Shown here: piece by piece, positions 9,860 through 18,052 of the stretch
Layout of the letters: each line of letters begins with the position of its first letter
How positions within the stretch are numbered: the stretch's first letter is position 1
Source of the DNA: Croceitalea dokdonensis DOKDO 023
Lineage (GTDB): Bacteria > Bacteroidota > Bacteroidia > Flavobacteriales > Flavobacteriaceae
Assembly (NCBI RefSeq): GCF_001306415.1
Contig: NZ_LDJX01000004.1
Location: 161,501 to 225,500, forward strand
Reading direction: 5' to 3'
DNA: 64,000 bases
Notes under the pieces: generated by a model
Told to the model about the DNA's origin: nothing
What the model saw: the letters and a program-made list of their open reading frames with translations, nothing else
The model's database searches: none
Position numbers and translations under genes: made by a program

Positions 9860-10675
9860 CTACTTTAAATTTTGAATGGCTTCCCTGACCGAACCGTATT
9901 TCTTAAGGGCGGCTTCCGCTTGCTCATACTCCAAGTTCAAAGCTTCCACCAAATAGCGGGTGCCGCGATCTACCAATTTATTATTGCTCAATTGCATGTC
10001 TACCATCTTGTTACCTTTTACACGTCCTACCCGAATCATAAAAGCGGTGGAAATCATGTTCAACGCCAATTTTTGACTTGTACCGCTCTTCATACGGGTG
10101 CTGCCAGTAACAAATTCAGGGCCCACATTAATCGCTATGGGGATATGGGTATGGTGTGCCAGGGGGGAGCCGGGGTTGTTGGTAATCCCTGCGGTTAATA
10201 TGCCATGCGCCTTGGCATCGGCGATGCCCCCAAGAACATAAGGTGTGGTGCCAGAGGCGGCTATCCCCACCAGAACATCATTGGAATTGATATTAAATGC
10301 CTTTAGGTCTTTCCAAGCCTGCTTGGTATCATCTTCTGCGTTTTCCACTGCCTTTCTTATGGCACCATCACCACCGGCGATGATACCAATGACTCGATCA
10401 TGAGGCATCCCAAACGTTGGTGGAATCTCCGATGCGTCTAAAATACCCAATCTTCCACTAGTGCCGGCACCAATATAAAAGAGTCTGCCACCTTTGTCAT
10501 AACGGGCCACCAAGGCTTCCACCAACTGTTCTATTTGCGGTATGGCCAGCGCTACGGCATCCGCAATTTTTTTATCCTCCTGGTTGATACCCTTTAATAA
10601 TTCTAGTGTAGATCGCTTTTCTAGATGATCATGTAAGGAGGATTGTTCGGTGATTTTATTGCTCGTATGCTCCAC
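9860..10675 (-). CDS. murQ: N-acetylmuramic acid 6-phosphate etherase
   Basis: The 271-residue product matches MurQ along its whole length, slightly shorter than the usual 300 or so. It starts with GTG at 10675, one base after the regulator's stop. Signatures are TEQSSLHDHLEKRSTLE at the N-terminus, the SIS-domain stretch GAGTSGRLGILDASEIPPTF near residues 70-90, AASGTTPYV near 138, and GSTRMKSGTSQKLALNM near 190, which holds the family's catalytic region. The enzyme removes the lactyl ether from MurNAc-6-phosphate to give GlcNAc-6-phosphate and D-lactate in the cytosol. Its substrate would come from AnmK at 20437, and its product would feed the NagB-PIG-L fusion at 11587. Confidence 0.96.
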   Translation of the reverse strand: MEHTSNKITEQSSLHDHLEKRSTLELLKGINQEDKKIADAVALAIPQIEQLVEALVARYDKGGRLFYIGAGTSGRLGILDASEIPPTFGMPHDRVIGIIAGGDGAIRKAVENAEDDTKQAWKDLKAFNINSNDVLVGIAASGTTPYVLGGIADAKAHGILTAGITNNPGSPLAHHTHIPIAINVGPEFVTGSTRMKSGTSQKLALNMISTAFMIRVGRVKGNKMVDMQLSNNKLVDRGTRYLVEALNLEYEQAEAALKKYGSVREAIQNLK

Positions 10676-10676
10676 G

Positions 10677-11426
10677 CTATAGTAATTGAATATTTAAATT
10701 TTTAAATGGCTCCAATTTTGAATCCCAAGGTTCAAGTTCGGTAATCAAAATATCAATTTCCTCAGGGCCACATATCTTGTAACGTTGCAAAGAACCTAAT
10801 TTTTCTGAAATACTCGGCGAAATAATTTTTTTGGAGCTATGAATCATGGCTTTTTTAAGCTGAACAATTTCCCAGTCAAACTCTGTTAACCCGTCCCTTG
10901 GATGGATACTATTGGTCCCTAAAAAACAAAGATCTACCTTTATTTCAGATAACATATTTATAGCACTGCCACCTACCGTAATTTGCGAATCCTTACTTAC
11001 CCTGCCCCCAATAAATATGACTTCTACATTTTTCTTGCTCAGTAATTGTATCGCAATGGATAAGCTAGGTGTAAAACAGGTTAAATGTAATTTATGCGGC
11101 AACCTCTTTGCCAACTCCAAATTTGTTGTGCCCCCACTTAGCAAGATGACCTGACCGTCTTTTAACAGATGAATCGCCTTTTCGGCAATGGCCGCCTTTT
11201 TTTCAATGGAGTATACTTGATGTGACGGAATATGGTAATAGTCAAACCCCAGGGAAACTGCCCCTCCGTGTACCTTTTTAAGCTTATTTTCTTTGTCCAA
11301 CTCCTTAATATCCCGTCTCACCGTGTCTACGGAAACCTTCAACAAGGAAGCTAAATCAGTAAGTAATACACGACTATGAATACGTACTTCGTTAAGAATA
11401 AACTGTTTTCTTTCCTCCTTTAGCAT
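10677..11426 (-). CDS. DeoR/GlpR-family transcriptional regulator
   Basis: The 249-residue product starts at the ATG at 11426 (MLKEERKQFIL), the standard DeoR-family start; a frame extension to 11483 has no family similarity. The N-terminal winged helix shows LLTDLASLLKVSVDTVRRD and a following KKVHGGAV motif near residues 18-55. The C-terminal effector domain of the DeoRC type contains a sugar-phosphate-binding-like GGTTNLELAKRL near residue 100. Family members usually repress sugar catabolic genes until a phosphosugar binds. Its position, first in the murQ operon and divergent from nagB, suggests that it controls this amino-sugar locus, perhaps in response to GlcNAc-6-P, GlcN-6-P or MurNAc-6-P. 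That is inferred from context. Confidence 0.88.
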   Translation of the reverse strand: MLKEERKQFILNEVRIHSRVLLTDLASLLKVSVDTVRRDIKELDKENKLKKVHGGAVSLGFDYYHIPSHQVYSIEKKAAIAEKAIHLLKDGQVILLSGGTTNLELAKRLPHKLHLTCFTPSLSIAIQLLSKKNVEVIFIGGRVSKDSQITVGGSAINMLSEIKVDLCFLGTNSIHPRDGLTEFDWEIVQLKKAMIHSSKKIISPSISEKLGSLQRYKICGPEEIDILITELEPWDSKLEPFKNLNIQLL

Positions 11427-11526
11427 GAAATCAAAGTTAAACAAAACCAAATTGTATTTAGCAAAAACAGCATAATACTGCACTTTTCAGCGATTAAATG
11501 TTAATTTTAGAAGATAAACTATATTT

Positions 11527-11560
11527 TTTGTCGGTATTTGCTGTTTTTAACATAAATTTG
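11527..11560 (+). promoter_or_regulatory. Possible promoter of the nagB fusion gene in the divergent control region
   Basis: The 160-bp gap between deoR (start 11426) and nagB (start 11587) contains TTTG at 11527-11530, a 22-bp spacer and a perfect TAnnTTTG element (TAAATTTG) at 11553-11560, 26 bp before the ATG. The spacer is slightly long for the Bacteroidota consensus. The gap is the obvious place for a DeoR operator, but I did not identify one with confidence. Confidence 0.4.
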
Positions 11561-11586
11561 ATTTAACACTGTTGAAATAAATAATT

Positions 11587-13509
11587 ATGCGGGAACGGCA
11601 GCAGTTTAACGAGGAGGAGAAATTTGAAAAAATCCAAACCTATGTCCATGAAAATGCGGACAAGGCTTCTTATTACGTAGCTAATGAAATTGCCTCCTTG
11701 ATAAAGACCAAGGCCAAAACCAAGGAATCTGTTGTCCTAGGTTTAGCAACTGGTTCCACCCCTACAAAAGTCTATGACTATTTGGTTGATTTTCACAAAA
11801 AGGGACTGATTAGCTTTAGCAACGTCTTTACCTTTAATCTGGATGAATATTACCCTATGCATCCCAAAAGCATTCATAGCTACGTTAGGTTTATGAATGA
11901 GCATTTATTTGATCATATTGACATTCCAAAAGAAAACATCCATATCCCAGATGGCACATTGTCAAAAGAAGACTTAAGAGACTACTGCCAAGCGTATGAG
12001 GAGAAAATCACCAACTTAGGGGGTATAGACCTGCAGCTTTTGGGTATTGGCAGAACAGGTCATATCGGTTTTAACGAACCTGGTTCAACAGAAACAAGTA
12101 AGACCCGTTTAGTCCGTTTGGACCGTGTTACCCGTTTGGATGCCGCAAGCGATTTCTTTGGGGAAGAGAATGTACCTACAAAGGCCATTACCATGGGAGT
12201 AGGAACCATAATGGCGGCCAAACGGATTATTCTAATGGCCTGGGGCGAAGGTAAGGCACAGGTGATAAGAGACAGTGTAGAGGGCGAGATAAAAGAGTCG
12301 GTTCCCGCCACTTTTCTACAACAACACCAAAATTGTGATTTTATATTAGATAAAGCTTCGGCCTCTGAACTGACCAGGATTAAAACCCCTTGGTTGGTCA
12401 CGGAATGCCTCTGGCAGGACCATTTAATAAAGCGAGCTACCATTTGGTTGTCTAAAAAATTAAACAAAGCCATTTTGAAGTTGACCAATGAAGACTACAA
12501 TGAGTACGGAATGGGGAACTTGGTTGCGGAGGTTGGTTCTGCCGAGCAAATCAACCTAAGGGTTTTTAATCAGCTGCAAGCTACCATCACCGGCTGGCCC
12601 GGTGGAAAACCCAATGCTGACGACAGCCAAAGACCAGAGCGCGCAATGCCCTACCCAAAAACCTCCTTGATCTTTAGCCCCCATCCAGATGACGATGTGA
12701 TTTCTATGGGAGGTACCTTGTTGAGACTCGTAGACCAAGGGCACCATGTACATGTAGCCTACCAAACATCAGGAAATATCGCGGTTTTTGATGATGAGGT
12801 TATCCGCTTTTTAGATTTTGCAACGGAAATTGACACATCGGATACTGCCCTAAAAAAAAGATCTAACGAGGTAAGGTCTTTTTTATCAAAAAAACAACCG
12901 GGCCAGATAGACACTAATGAGATACAGCAGTTAAAGGGTCTTATCCGAAAAGGTGAAGCAATGGCAGCTTGTCGTTATTGTGGAGTAAAGGAAGAAAATG
13001 CCCATTTTTTGAATCTGCCATTTTACGAAACCGGAGCGGTAAAGAAAAAACCATATTCAGAGGAAGATGTAATGATTACCTACAATTTATTAAATAAGAT
13101 ACAACCCCAGCAGATTTTTGCAGCTGGCGATCTTTCTGACCCACATGGAACCCACAGGGTCTGTCTGGATATCGTATTCAAAGCAATTGAAAAACTGGTG
13201 ATGGAACGGGCGGAGTGGATACGCCATTGCTATGTATGGCTATATCGGGGTGCTTGGCAAGAATGGGATATTGCCGATATGGAAATGGCAGTGCCCATTG
13301 GACCTAAGGATATGTCTAGAAAAATCAATGCAATTTTTAAACATCAATCCCAAAAAGATAGTGCCATGTTTCCGGGTAATGATGAACGGGAGTTCTGGCA
13401 AAGGGCAGAACAAAGGAACAAAGAAACGGCTGAAGCCTATAACGCCCTAGGTTTAGCGGAATATGAGGCCGTGGAGGGATTTGTTCGCCATAATTTTAAT
13501 TTAAACTAA
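11587..13509 (+). CDS. nagB: Glucosamine-6-phosphate deaminase fused to PIG-L/LmbE-like deacetylase
   Basis: This is a 640-residue two-domain protein. Residues about 20-280 are NagB: VLGLATGSTPTKVYD near 50, FNLDEYYPM near 80, and GIGRTGHIGFNEPGS near 155. A linker follows, and from about 365 a PIG-L/LmbE-type zinc deacetylase domain begins with SPHPDDDVISMGGTLLRL, whose HPDD motif is the metal and catalytic signature; DPHGTHR near 520 supplies the second part of the site. NagB isomerises and deaminates GlcN-6-P to fructose-6-P and ammonia. The fused domain could deacetylate GlcNAc-6-P so that one protein covers both steps, since no nagA is nearby; this is inference. About 640-residue proteins of this type are widespread in Bacteroidota. 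It diverges from the DeoR gene. Confidence 0.92.
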   Translation: MRERQQFNEEEKFEKIQTYVHENADKASYYVANEIASLIKTKAKTKESVVLGLATGSTPTKVYDYLVDFHKKGLISFSNVFTFNLDEYYPMHPKSIHSYVRFMNEHLFDHIDIPKENIHIPDGTLSKEDLRDYCQAYEEKITNLGGIDLQLLGIGRTGHIGFNEPGSTETSKTRLVRLDRVTRLDAASDFFGEENVPTKAITMGVGTIMAAKRIILMAWGEGKAQVIRDSVEGEIKESVPATFLQQHQNCDFILDKASASELTRIKTPWLVTECLWQDHLIKRATIWLSKKLNKAILKLTNEDYNEYGMGNLVAEVGSAEQINLRVFNQLQATITGWPGGKPNADDSQRPERAMPYPKTSLIFSPHPDDDVISMGGTLLRLVDQGHHVHVAYQTSGNIAVFDDEVIRFLDFATEIDTSDTALKKRSNEVRSFLSKKQPGQIDTNEIQQLKGLIRKGEAMAACRYCGVKEENAHFLNLPFYETGAVKKKPYSEEDVMITYNLLNKIQPQQIFAAGDLSDPHGTHRVCLDIVFKAIEKLVMERAEWIRHCYVWLYRGAWQEWDIADMEMAVPIGPKDMSRKINAIFKHQSQKDSAMFPGNDEREFWQRAEQRNKETAEAYNALGLAEYEAVEGFVRHNFNLN

Positions 13510-13521
13510 ACTAGCAACTAT

Positions 13522-15207
13522 ATGAAAAAAGCGTTTTACAATCTGAGACATGTTTGGTTCAGGCTTTTACTTATTTGCTTCGTAAGCTCCTCATTTGGAC
13601 TATACGGTCAGCAACAAGTAACGGTTACTGGAACCGTTATTGAAAATGGTACCGACATCCCCATTGCGGGAGCCGCAGTGTTTATTGAAAACACCTCATT
13701 CGGCGGTATTACCGATTTTGATGGAAAATATACGTTTACGGCCACGTTGGACACCGGAGCATACACATTGCTTACCAGCTATATTGGTTTTAAAACCAAC
13801 CGAATGCCGATCGAGATTGGCGCTTCAACTACCATCACAAACAATATTCTACTTCAAGAAGATTTACTGAGTTTGGATGAGGTGGTTGTGACAGGAAATA
13901 CCGTAGGGGTTAACAAACGAACCTTAGGGAATGCCATATCTACGGTAAAAGCAGAAGAACTGGTCAACAACGGTGCCATTGCCGTTGACCAAGCCATATC
14001 AGGTAAAATTAGTGGGGCCTTGGTACAGCAAAACTCCGGTGACCCTGCAGGGGGAATCAGTATAAGATTAAGGGGTCCAAGTACCGTTTTGGGTAATTCT
14101 GACCCATTATATATTGTGGACGGGATTATTTTTAGCAATAGCAGTAATCAATTGATTGACTTAGGGGGAAACTCGCAAAACAGGTTGGTAGACCTAAATC
14201 CAAATGATATTGAACGTATTGAAATTATAAAAGGTGCTGCCGCAGCAGCCATCTATGGTTCTAGGGCCAGTAATGGGGTGGTGCAAATTTTTACCAAGGC
14301 AATGTCCATAGGTAATCTAGCGCAAAATTATGAACAGGTCATCGTGACGACAAACTCTGATAATACAGCTACTTTCGTTTCCGGAAACGAAGGTTTTGAA
14401 ACTGCGGTTACCTTGTTGACCGAGGCCCTTAGCGAATTGACCACCAACCCACCTTCAGGGGAATTCACAAATGCGGTAACCTTGGGGAATATAGACCTAG
14501 AAAATAGCATCCGCGCCATGCAGGCCCGTTATGCGTTATTTGCTGGCAATTATGATCTCGCTATTTCCGCTGCCACTAGTGTAGACCACTTATCTACTTC
14601 CGTATTTGCTTATGACAACATTAACTTAAATCCTGTCTGGACAAGGGTTTTCCAAAATGATGCCCCTAATTTTAAACCTAGGGACAATTTTGGACCTCCC
14701 ACGGAATTTGTATTTGACACTGCTGATGGCAGGTTGGCCTTTTACTTAGTGCCCCTGGATGAAACCAACCAAAATGGCTTACCTATAGAGGACCTTGCAG
14801 GATTTTTTGATGATTTGACCAAATCCATACCGGTGTACCTACCGGATGAAATGAACCTCATCATCGCAGAGGCACAACTTAGGAAATCCAATCCTGATAT
14901 TGCCGCTGCCACAACTGCCTTGAATGAAGTGCTAACGGATACAGACGATCCTTTTGGGCTAAATGCAGGTTTGCCCCAATACTCCGGAGCCGCAACGACA
15001 GATGCCCTACTCCAGGAAATTTACAAAAATCGTAGGGCAGAACTATTTTTAACGGGCATTAGTCTTGAAGATAGCAGAAGGTTCAACAGACCGCAACCAA
15101 GCGGAACATCAATGAACTATGACGAAGAAAGAAACAGGAATTTTTACCCATATCCAGATATTGAACGAAACAGCAATCCCAATACGCCGGCAGATCCGTC
15201 CATATAA
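13522..15207 (+). CDS. SusC-SusD chimera: TonB receptor plug fused in frame to SusD C-terminal part
   Basis: This 561-residue frame joins two halves of different genes. Residues 1-32 are a signal peptide. Residues 33-115 are a carboxypeptidase-D-like domain, followed by the LDEVVVTG TonB-box region and a plug domain ending at SRASNGVVQIFTK (residue 259), as in SusC-family receptors. From about residue 260 (AMSIGNLAQNYEQV) to the end (NPNTPADPSI) the sequence is the C-terminal part of a RagB/SusD lipoprotein. The whole beta-barrel, expected to be some 700 residues, and about 130-150 residues of SusD with its lipobox are missing. The likely cause is an in-frame deletion across adjacent susC and susD genes, with the junction near 14290-14302. 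It lies 12 bp after nagB. Function as a nutrient importer seems impossible; it may be a relic. An assembly artefact is not excluded. Confidence 0.85.
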   Translation: MKKAFYNLRHVWFRLLLICFVSSSFGLYGQQQVTVTGTVIENGTDIPIAGAAVFIENTSFGGITDFDGKYTFTATLDTGAYTLLTSYIGFKTNRMPIEIGASTTITNNILLQEDLLSLDEVVVTGNTVGVNKRTLGNAISTVKAEELVNNGAIAVDQAISGKISGALVQQNSGDPAGGISIRLRGPSTVLGNSDPLYIVDGIIFSNSSNQLIDLGGNSQNRLVDLNPNDIERIEIIKGAAAAAIYGSRASNGVVQIFTKAMSIGNLAQNYEQVIVTTNSDNTATFVSGNEGFETAVTLLTEALSELTTNPPSGEFTNAVTLGNIDLENSIRAMQARYALFAGNYDLAISAATSVDHLSTSVFAYDNINLNPVWTRVFQNDAPNFKPRDNFGPPTEFVFDTADGRLAFYLVPLDETNQNGLPIEDLAGFFDDLTKSIPVYLPDEMNLIIAEAQLRKSNPDIAAATTALNEVLTDTDDPFGLNAGLPQYSGAATTDALLQEIYKNRRAELFLTGISLEDSRRFNRPQPSGTSMNYDEERNRNFYPYPDIERNSNPNTPADPSI

Positions 15208-15240
15208 ATTAGTTTTGAGTTAGTTTAATTATTCAACAAT

Positions 15241-15275
15241 AAAGGCCCACGTTACTAAAATAACCGGGCCTTTTT
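15241..15275 (+). terminator. Rho-independent terminator after the SusC-SusD chimera
   Basis: AAAGGCCC at 15241-15248 pairs with GGGCCTTT at 15266-15273 across a 17-base loop, and a T run follows to 15275. It separates nagB and the chimera from the GHL10 gene, whose ATG is 12 bp downstream. The downstream genes may be read by leakage or from their own promoter. Confidence 0.7.
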
Positions 15276-15286
15276 CTATACATTCC

Positions 15287-16765
15287 ATGAAAAAAACACC
15301 ATTATTACTAATTCTAGTGCTCGCCTCCTGTGCCGTTACCAGGACACCAAAAGAAGAATTCAGGGGTGTTTGGATAGCGACCGTAGTGAATATAGACTGG
15401 CCAAAACAGCCAGGGGACAAAGTGGAAAAACAAAAAACTGACTTTAAAGCAATTTTGGATTTTTACGGGCAACTTCACTTTAACGCCGCCATCGTTCAAA
15501 TACGTACCGCCGGTGACGCCTTTTACCCTTCAAAACTAGCCCCATGGTCAAGGTACCTTACTGGCAAAGAAGGTAAGCCACCAGAGCTCGCATTCGGTGA
15601 CCCTTTAAAATGGCTGGTTTCAGAAACCCATAAAAAAGGCATGGAATTTCATGCTTGGCTCAATCCCTACCGGGCTACATTTAATCTGGATACCCTTTCG
15701 TTATCAGCCTCCCATGATTTTTATCAACACCGGGACTGGATGGTTAAATACGGCAATAAATATTATTACAACCCAGGAATTCCTGAGGTGCAGCAGCACC
15801 TGGTGGACATTATCGCAGAAGTAGTTGAACATTACGAAATCGATGCCATTCATTTTGACGATTACTTTTATCCCTACAGAATCGAAAACGAAATTTTTAA
15901 CGATTCCCTGGCTTTCTCAACGTATGCAATGGAACGACAGTCATTGGCAGATTGGCGAAGAAGCAATGTGGATTCCCTGGTAAAATATACACAAAACACC
16001 ATTAAGGAACTGAAGCCTTGGGTACAGTTTGGAATTAGTCCTTTTGGGGTATGGAAGAACAACACTACCGACCCCAGAGGTTCTGCAACAAGGGCCGGCC
16101 AGACCAATTATGAGGATTTGTATGCGGATCCCATTAGCTGGATAGAAAATAATTGGTTGGATTATCTAGCGCCACAGGCATATTGGAGCTTGGACTATCC
16201 CGCAGCGCCACATAGGGTCATCGCCGAATGGTGGAATAATGAAGCTGGTAACACCAACGTGTACATGGGCAACGGTCCCTACAAAATAAAGAATAATGCG
16301 GATAAGGCCTGGAACCGAAAAAAAGAAATTCCAAAGCAATTGACCTTGGCCAGAAAACTGGACAATATTCAAGGGAATATTTTTTTTAGCGCAAAATCGC
16401 TCATTGGCCAGCACAGCAACGTAGTTCGTCATTTAAGAAAAAAACAGTACCAAGAACCCTCACTCCCGCCCACTTTCAAAATACAAAAAGAAAGGGCCCT
16501 ATCACTGCCGAGTGTAGCGATGGAAAGCATCTCCGGAGGAAAAAAGTCAGTATCCGTTGTGCATAAGGATAGCATTCCCCGGTACATATCACTCTATAAA
16601 ATAAAAAAGAACAATAAAACTAAGGTGTTGGATCGGGTGTACCTAGCACCAAATGATACCTTAGCTTATCTTCAATGGAAATCCAACAAAGTACAAAACC
16701 ACGGCCTAAGCATAGAAATTAGGGATGCTTTCGGAAACTATAGGAATATAAAGTATCTTCATTAA
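15287..16765 (+). CDS. GHL10-family putative glycoside hydrolase, lipoprotein
   Basis: The 492-residue product has a lipoprotein signal peptide with an LASC lipobox at about residue 15. EFRGVWIATVVNIDWP near residue 24 is the hallmark start of the glycosyl-hydrolase-like 10 family (Pfam GHL10, formerly DUF187). A TIM-barrel domain extends to about residue 340, with AIHFDDYFYPY near 187 and LAPQAYWSLDYP near 297. The C-terminal 100 residues look like a beta-sandwich appendage. Family members are envelope proteins linked to peptidoglycan or other amino-sugar glycans. In this locus it probably acts on peptidoglycan glycan strands or fragments at the outer membrane or in the periplasm; the bond cleaved is not known from sequence. 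Confidence 0.85.
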   Translation: MKKTPLLLILVLASCAVTRTPKEEFRGVWIATVVNIDWPKQPGDKVEKQKTDFKAILDFYGQLHFNAAIVQIRTAGDAFYPSKLAPWSRYLTGKEGKPPELAFGDPLKWLVSETHKKGMEFHAWLNPYRATFNLDTLSLSASHDFYQHRDWMVKYGNKYYYNPGIPEVQQHLVDIIAEVVEHYEIDAIHFDDYFYPYRIENEIFNDSLAFSTYAMERQSLADWRRSNVDSLVKYTQNTIKELKPWVQFGISPFGVWKNNTTDPRGSATRAGQTNYEDLYADPISWIENNWLDYLAPQAYWSLDYPAAPHRVIAEWWNNEAGNTNVYMGNGPYKIKNNADKAWNRKKEIPKQLTLARKLDNIQGNIFFSAKSLIGQHSNVVRHLRKKQYQEPSLPPTFKIQKERALSLPSVAMESISGGKKSVSVVHKDSIPRYISLYKIKKNNKTKVLDRVYLAPNDTLAYLQWKSNKVQNHGLSIEIRDAFGNYRNIKYLH

Positions 16766-16779
16766 TAAGAAAAAACGGG

Positions 16780-18051
16780 ATGCAACAGGCCAAAAAAGAT
16801 AAAAATGCATGGTGGTGGGTACCGCTTCTATATTTTACACAGGGATTACCTTATGTCATAGTAGTCACAGTATCAGTCATCATGTACAAAAACCTTGGAC
16901 TGGGCAACGCTGAAATTGGACTATATACCAGCTGGTTGTACCTACCTTGGGTACTTAAACCTTTATGGAGCCCTTTTGTGGATCTAAAAAGCACAAAAAG
17001 AAATTGGTTTTTGGGCATGCAAGGCATCATCGCAGTCGCATTTTTGGGCATTGGCCTTACCGTCTCCAGTAATTTCTTTTTAACCTCTACCCTAGCATTT
17101 TTCTGGATGGCAGCCTTTGCCTCGGCAACCAACGACATTGCTTCTGATGGTTATTATATGATAGGGTTAACAGAAAAGAAACAGTCTTTTTTTATAGGTT
17201 TAAGGAGTACTTTTTACAGACTGGCAATGGTTACCGGGGAAGGTCTGGTGGTGATTGCTGCAGGATATTTAGAAAACAAATATGGCGATCCGGCCAAAGC
17301 TTGGTCCCTCACAATGATAGGGATGGCAGTCCTCATGTTAACGCTAACCATGGGTAATCTATTTACTGCGCCAAAATTTGAGGTTTTACAAAAAGCCAAC
17401 ACAGATGCTAAACAAGATTTTTTAAAGGTTTTTGGTAGTTTTTTCAGAAAGAAAAATATAGGTATCGCCCTTGCGTTTATTTTAACTTATCGGCTTGGGG
17501 AATCGCAACTAGTAAAGATGGCCGCCCCCTTCTTATTAGACGAAACCACGGCCGGAGGTCTTAACTATGCTACAGAAACGGTAGGCACTATCTACGGTAC
17601 GGCTGGGGTGATTATGTTATCCATTGGAGGTATTTTAGGTGGTATTGTGATATCTAGGGATGGTTTAAGAAAATGGATGTTGCCCATGGTGCTATCCTTA
17701 AACATCCCCAACTTACTTTATGCGCTTTTGGCCTTTACCAAAACCACGTCCATAGTTGCGGTGACAGCGACCGTGCTTTTTGAAAAATTTGGTTATGGAT
17801 TTGGATTCGCGGCATTTCTCATGTATCTAATTTACGTGGCGGAAGGCATTTCCAAGACATCACACTACGCAATTGCAACGGGTTTCATGGCATTGGGAAT
17901 GATGCTGCCGGGTATGGCCAGTGGCTATCTGCAAGAATGGCTCGGGTATTCTGGCTTTTTTACATGGGTGGTATTAGCGGGGCTACCCTCACTTTTTTTG
18001 CTGCGTTTTTTAAACTATCCACCAGATTACGGTAAAAAGGAAAACGTATAG
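16780..18051 (+). CDS. AmpG-like MFS permease for muropeptides or amino sugars
   Basis: The 423-residue major facilitator protein has about 12 hydrophobic segments. The start WWWVPLLYFTQGLPYVIV and the following YTSWLYLPWVLKPLWSPFVDL are the AmpG-type pattern, and ASATNDIASDGYYM near residue 112 carries the acidic residues typical of helix 4 in this group. AmpG imports GlcNAc-anhydroMurNAc and its peptides across the inner membrane. The next gene (one base later) is a NagZ-like enzyme, and AnmK and MurQ are nearby, which supports the same substrate here. It lies 14 bp after the GHL10 gene, so it is in one operon with it. Confidence 0.85.
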   Translation: MQQAKKDKNAWWWVPLLYFTQGLPYVIVVTVSVIMYKNLGLGNAEIGLYTSWLYLPWVLKPLWSPFVDLKSTKRNWFLGMQGIIAVAFLGIGLTVSSNFFLTSTLAFFWMAAFASATNDIASDGYYMIGLTEKKQSFFIGLRSTFYRLAMVTGEGLVVIAAGYLENKYGDPAKAWSLTMIGMAVLMLTLTMGNLFTAPKFEVLQKANTDAKQDFLKVFGSFFRKKNIGIALAFILTYRLGESQLVKMAAPFLLDETTAGGLNYATETVGTIYGTAGVIMLSIGGILGGIVISRDGLRKWMLPMVLSLNIPNLLYALLAFTKTTSIVAVTATVLFEKFGYGFGFAAFLMYLIYVAEGISKTSHYAIATGFMALGMMLPGMASGYLQEWLGYSGFFTWVVLAGLPSLFLLRFLNYPPDYGKKENV

Positions 18052-18052
18052 A

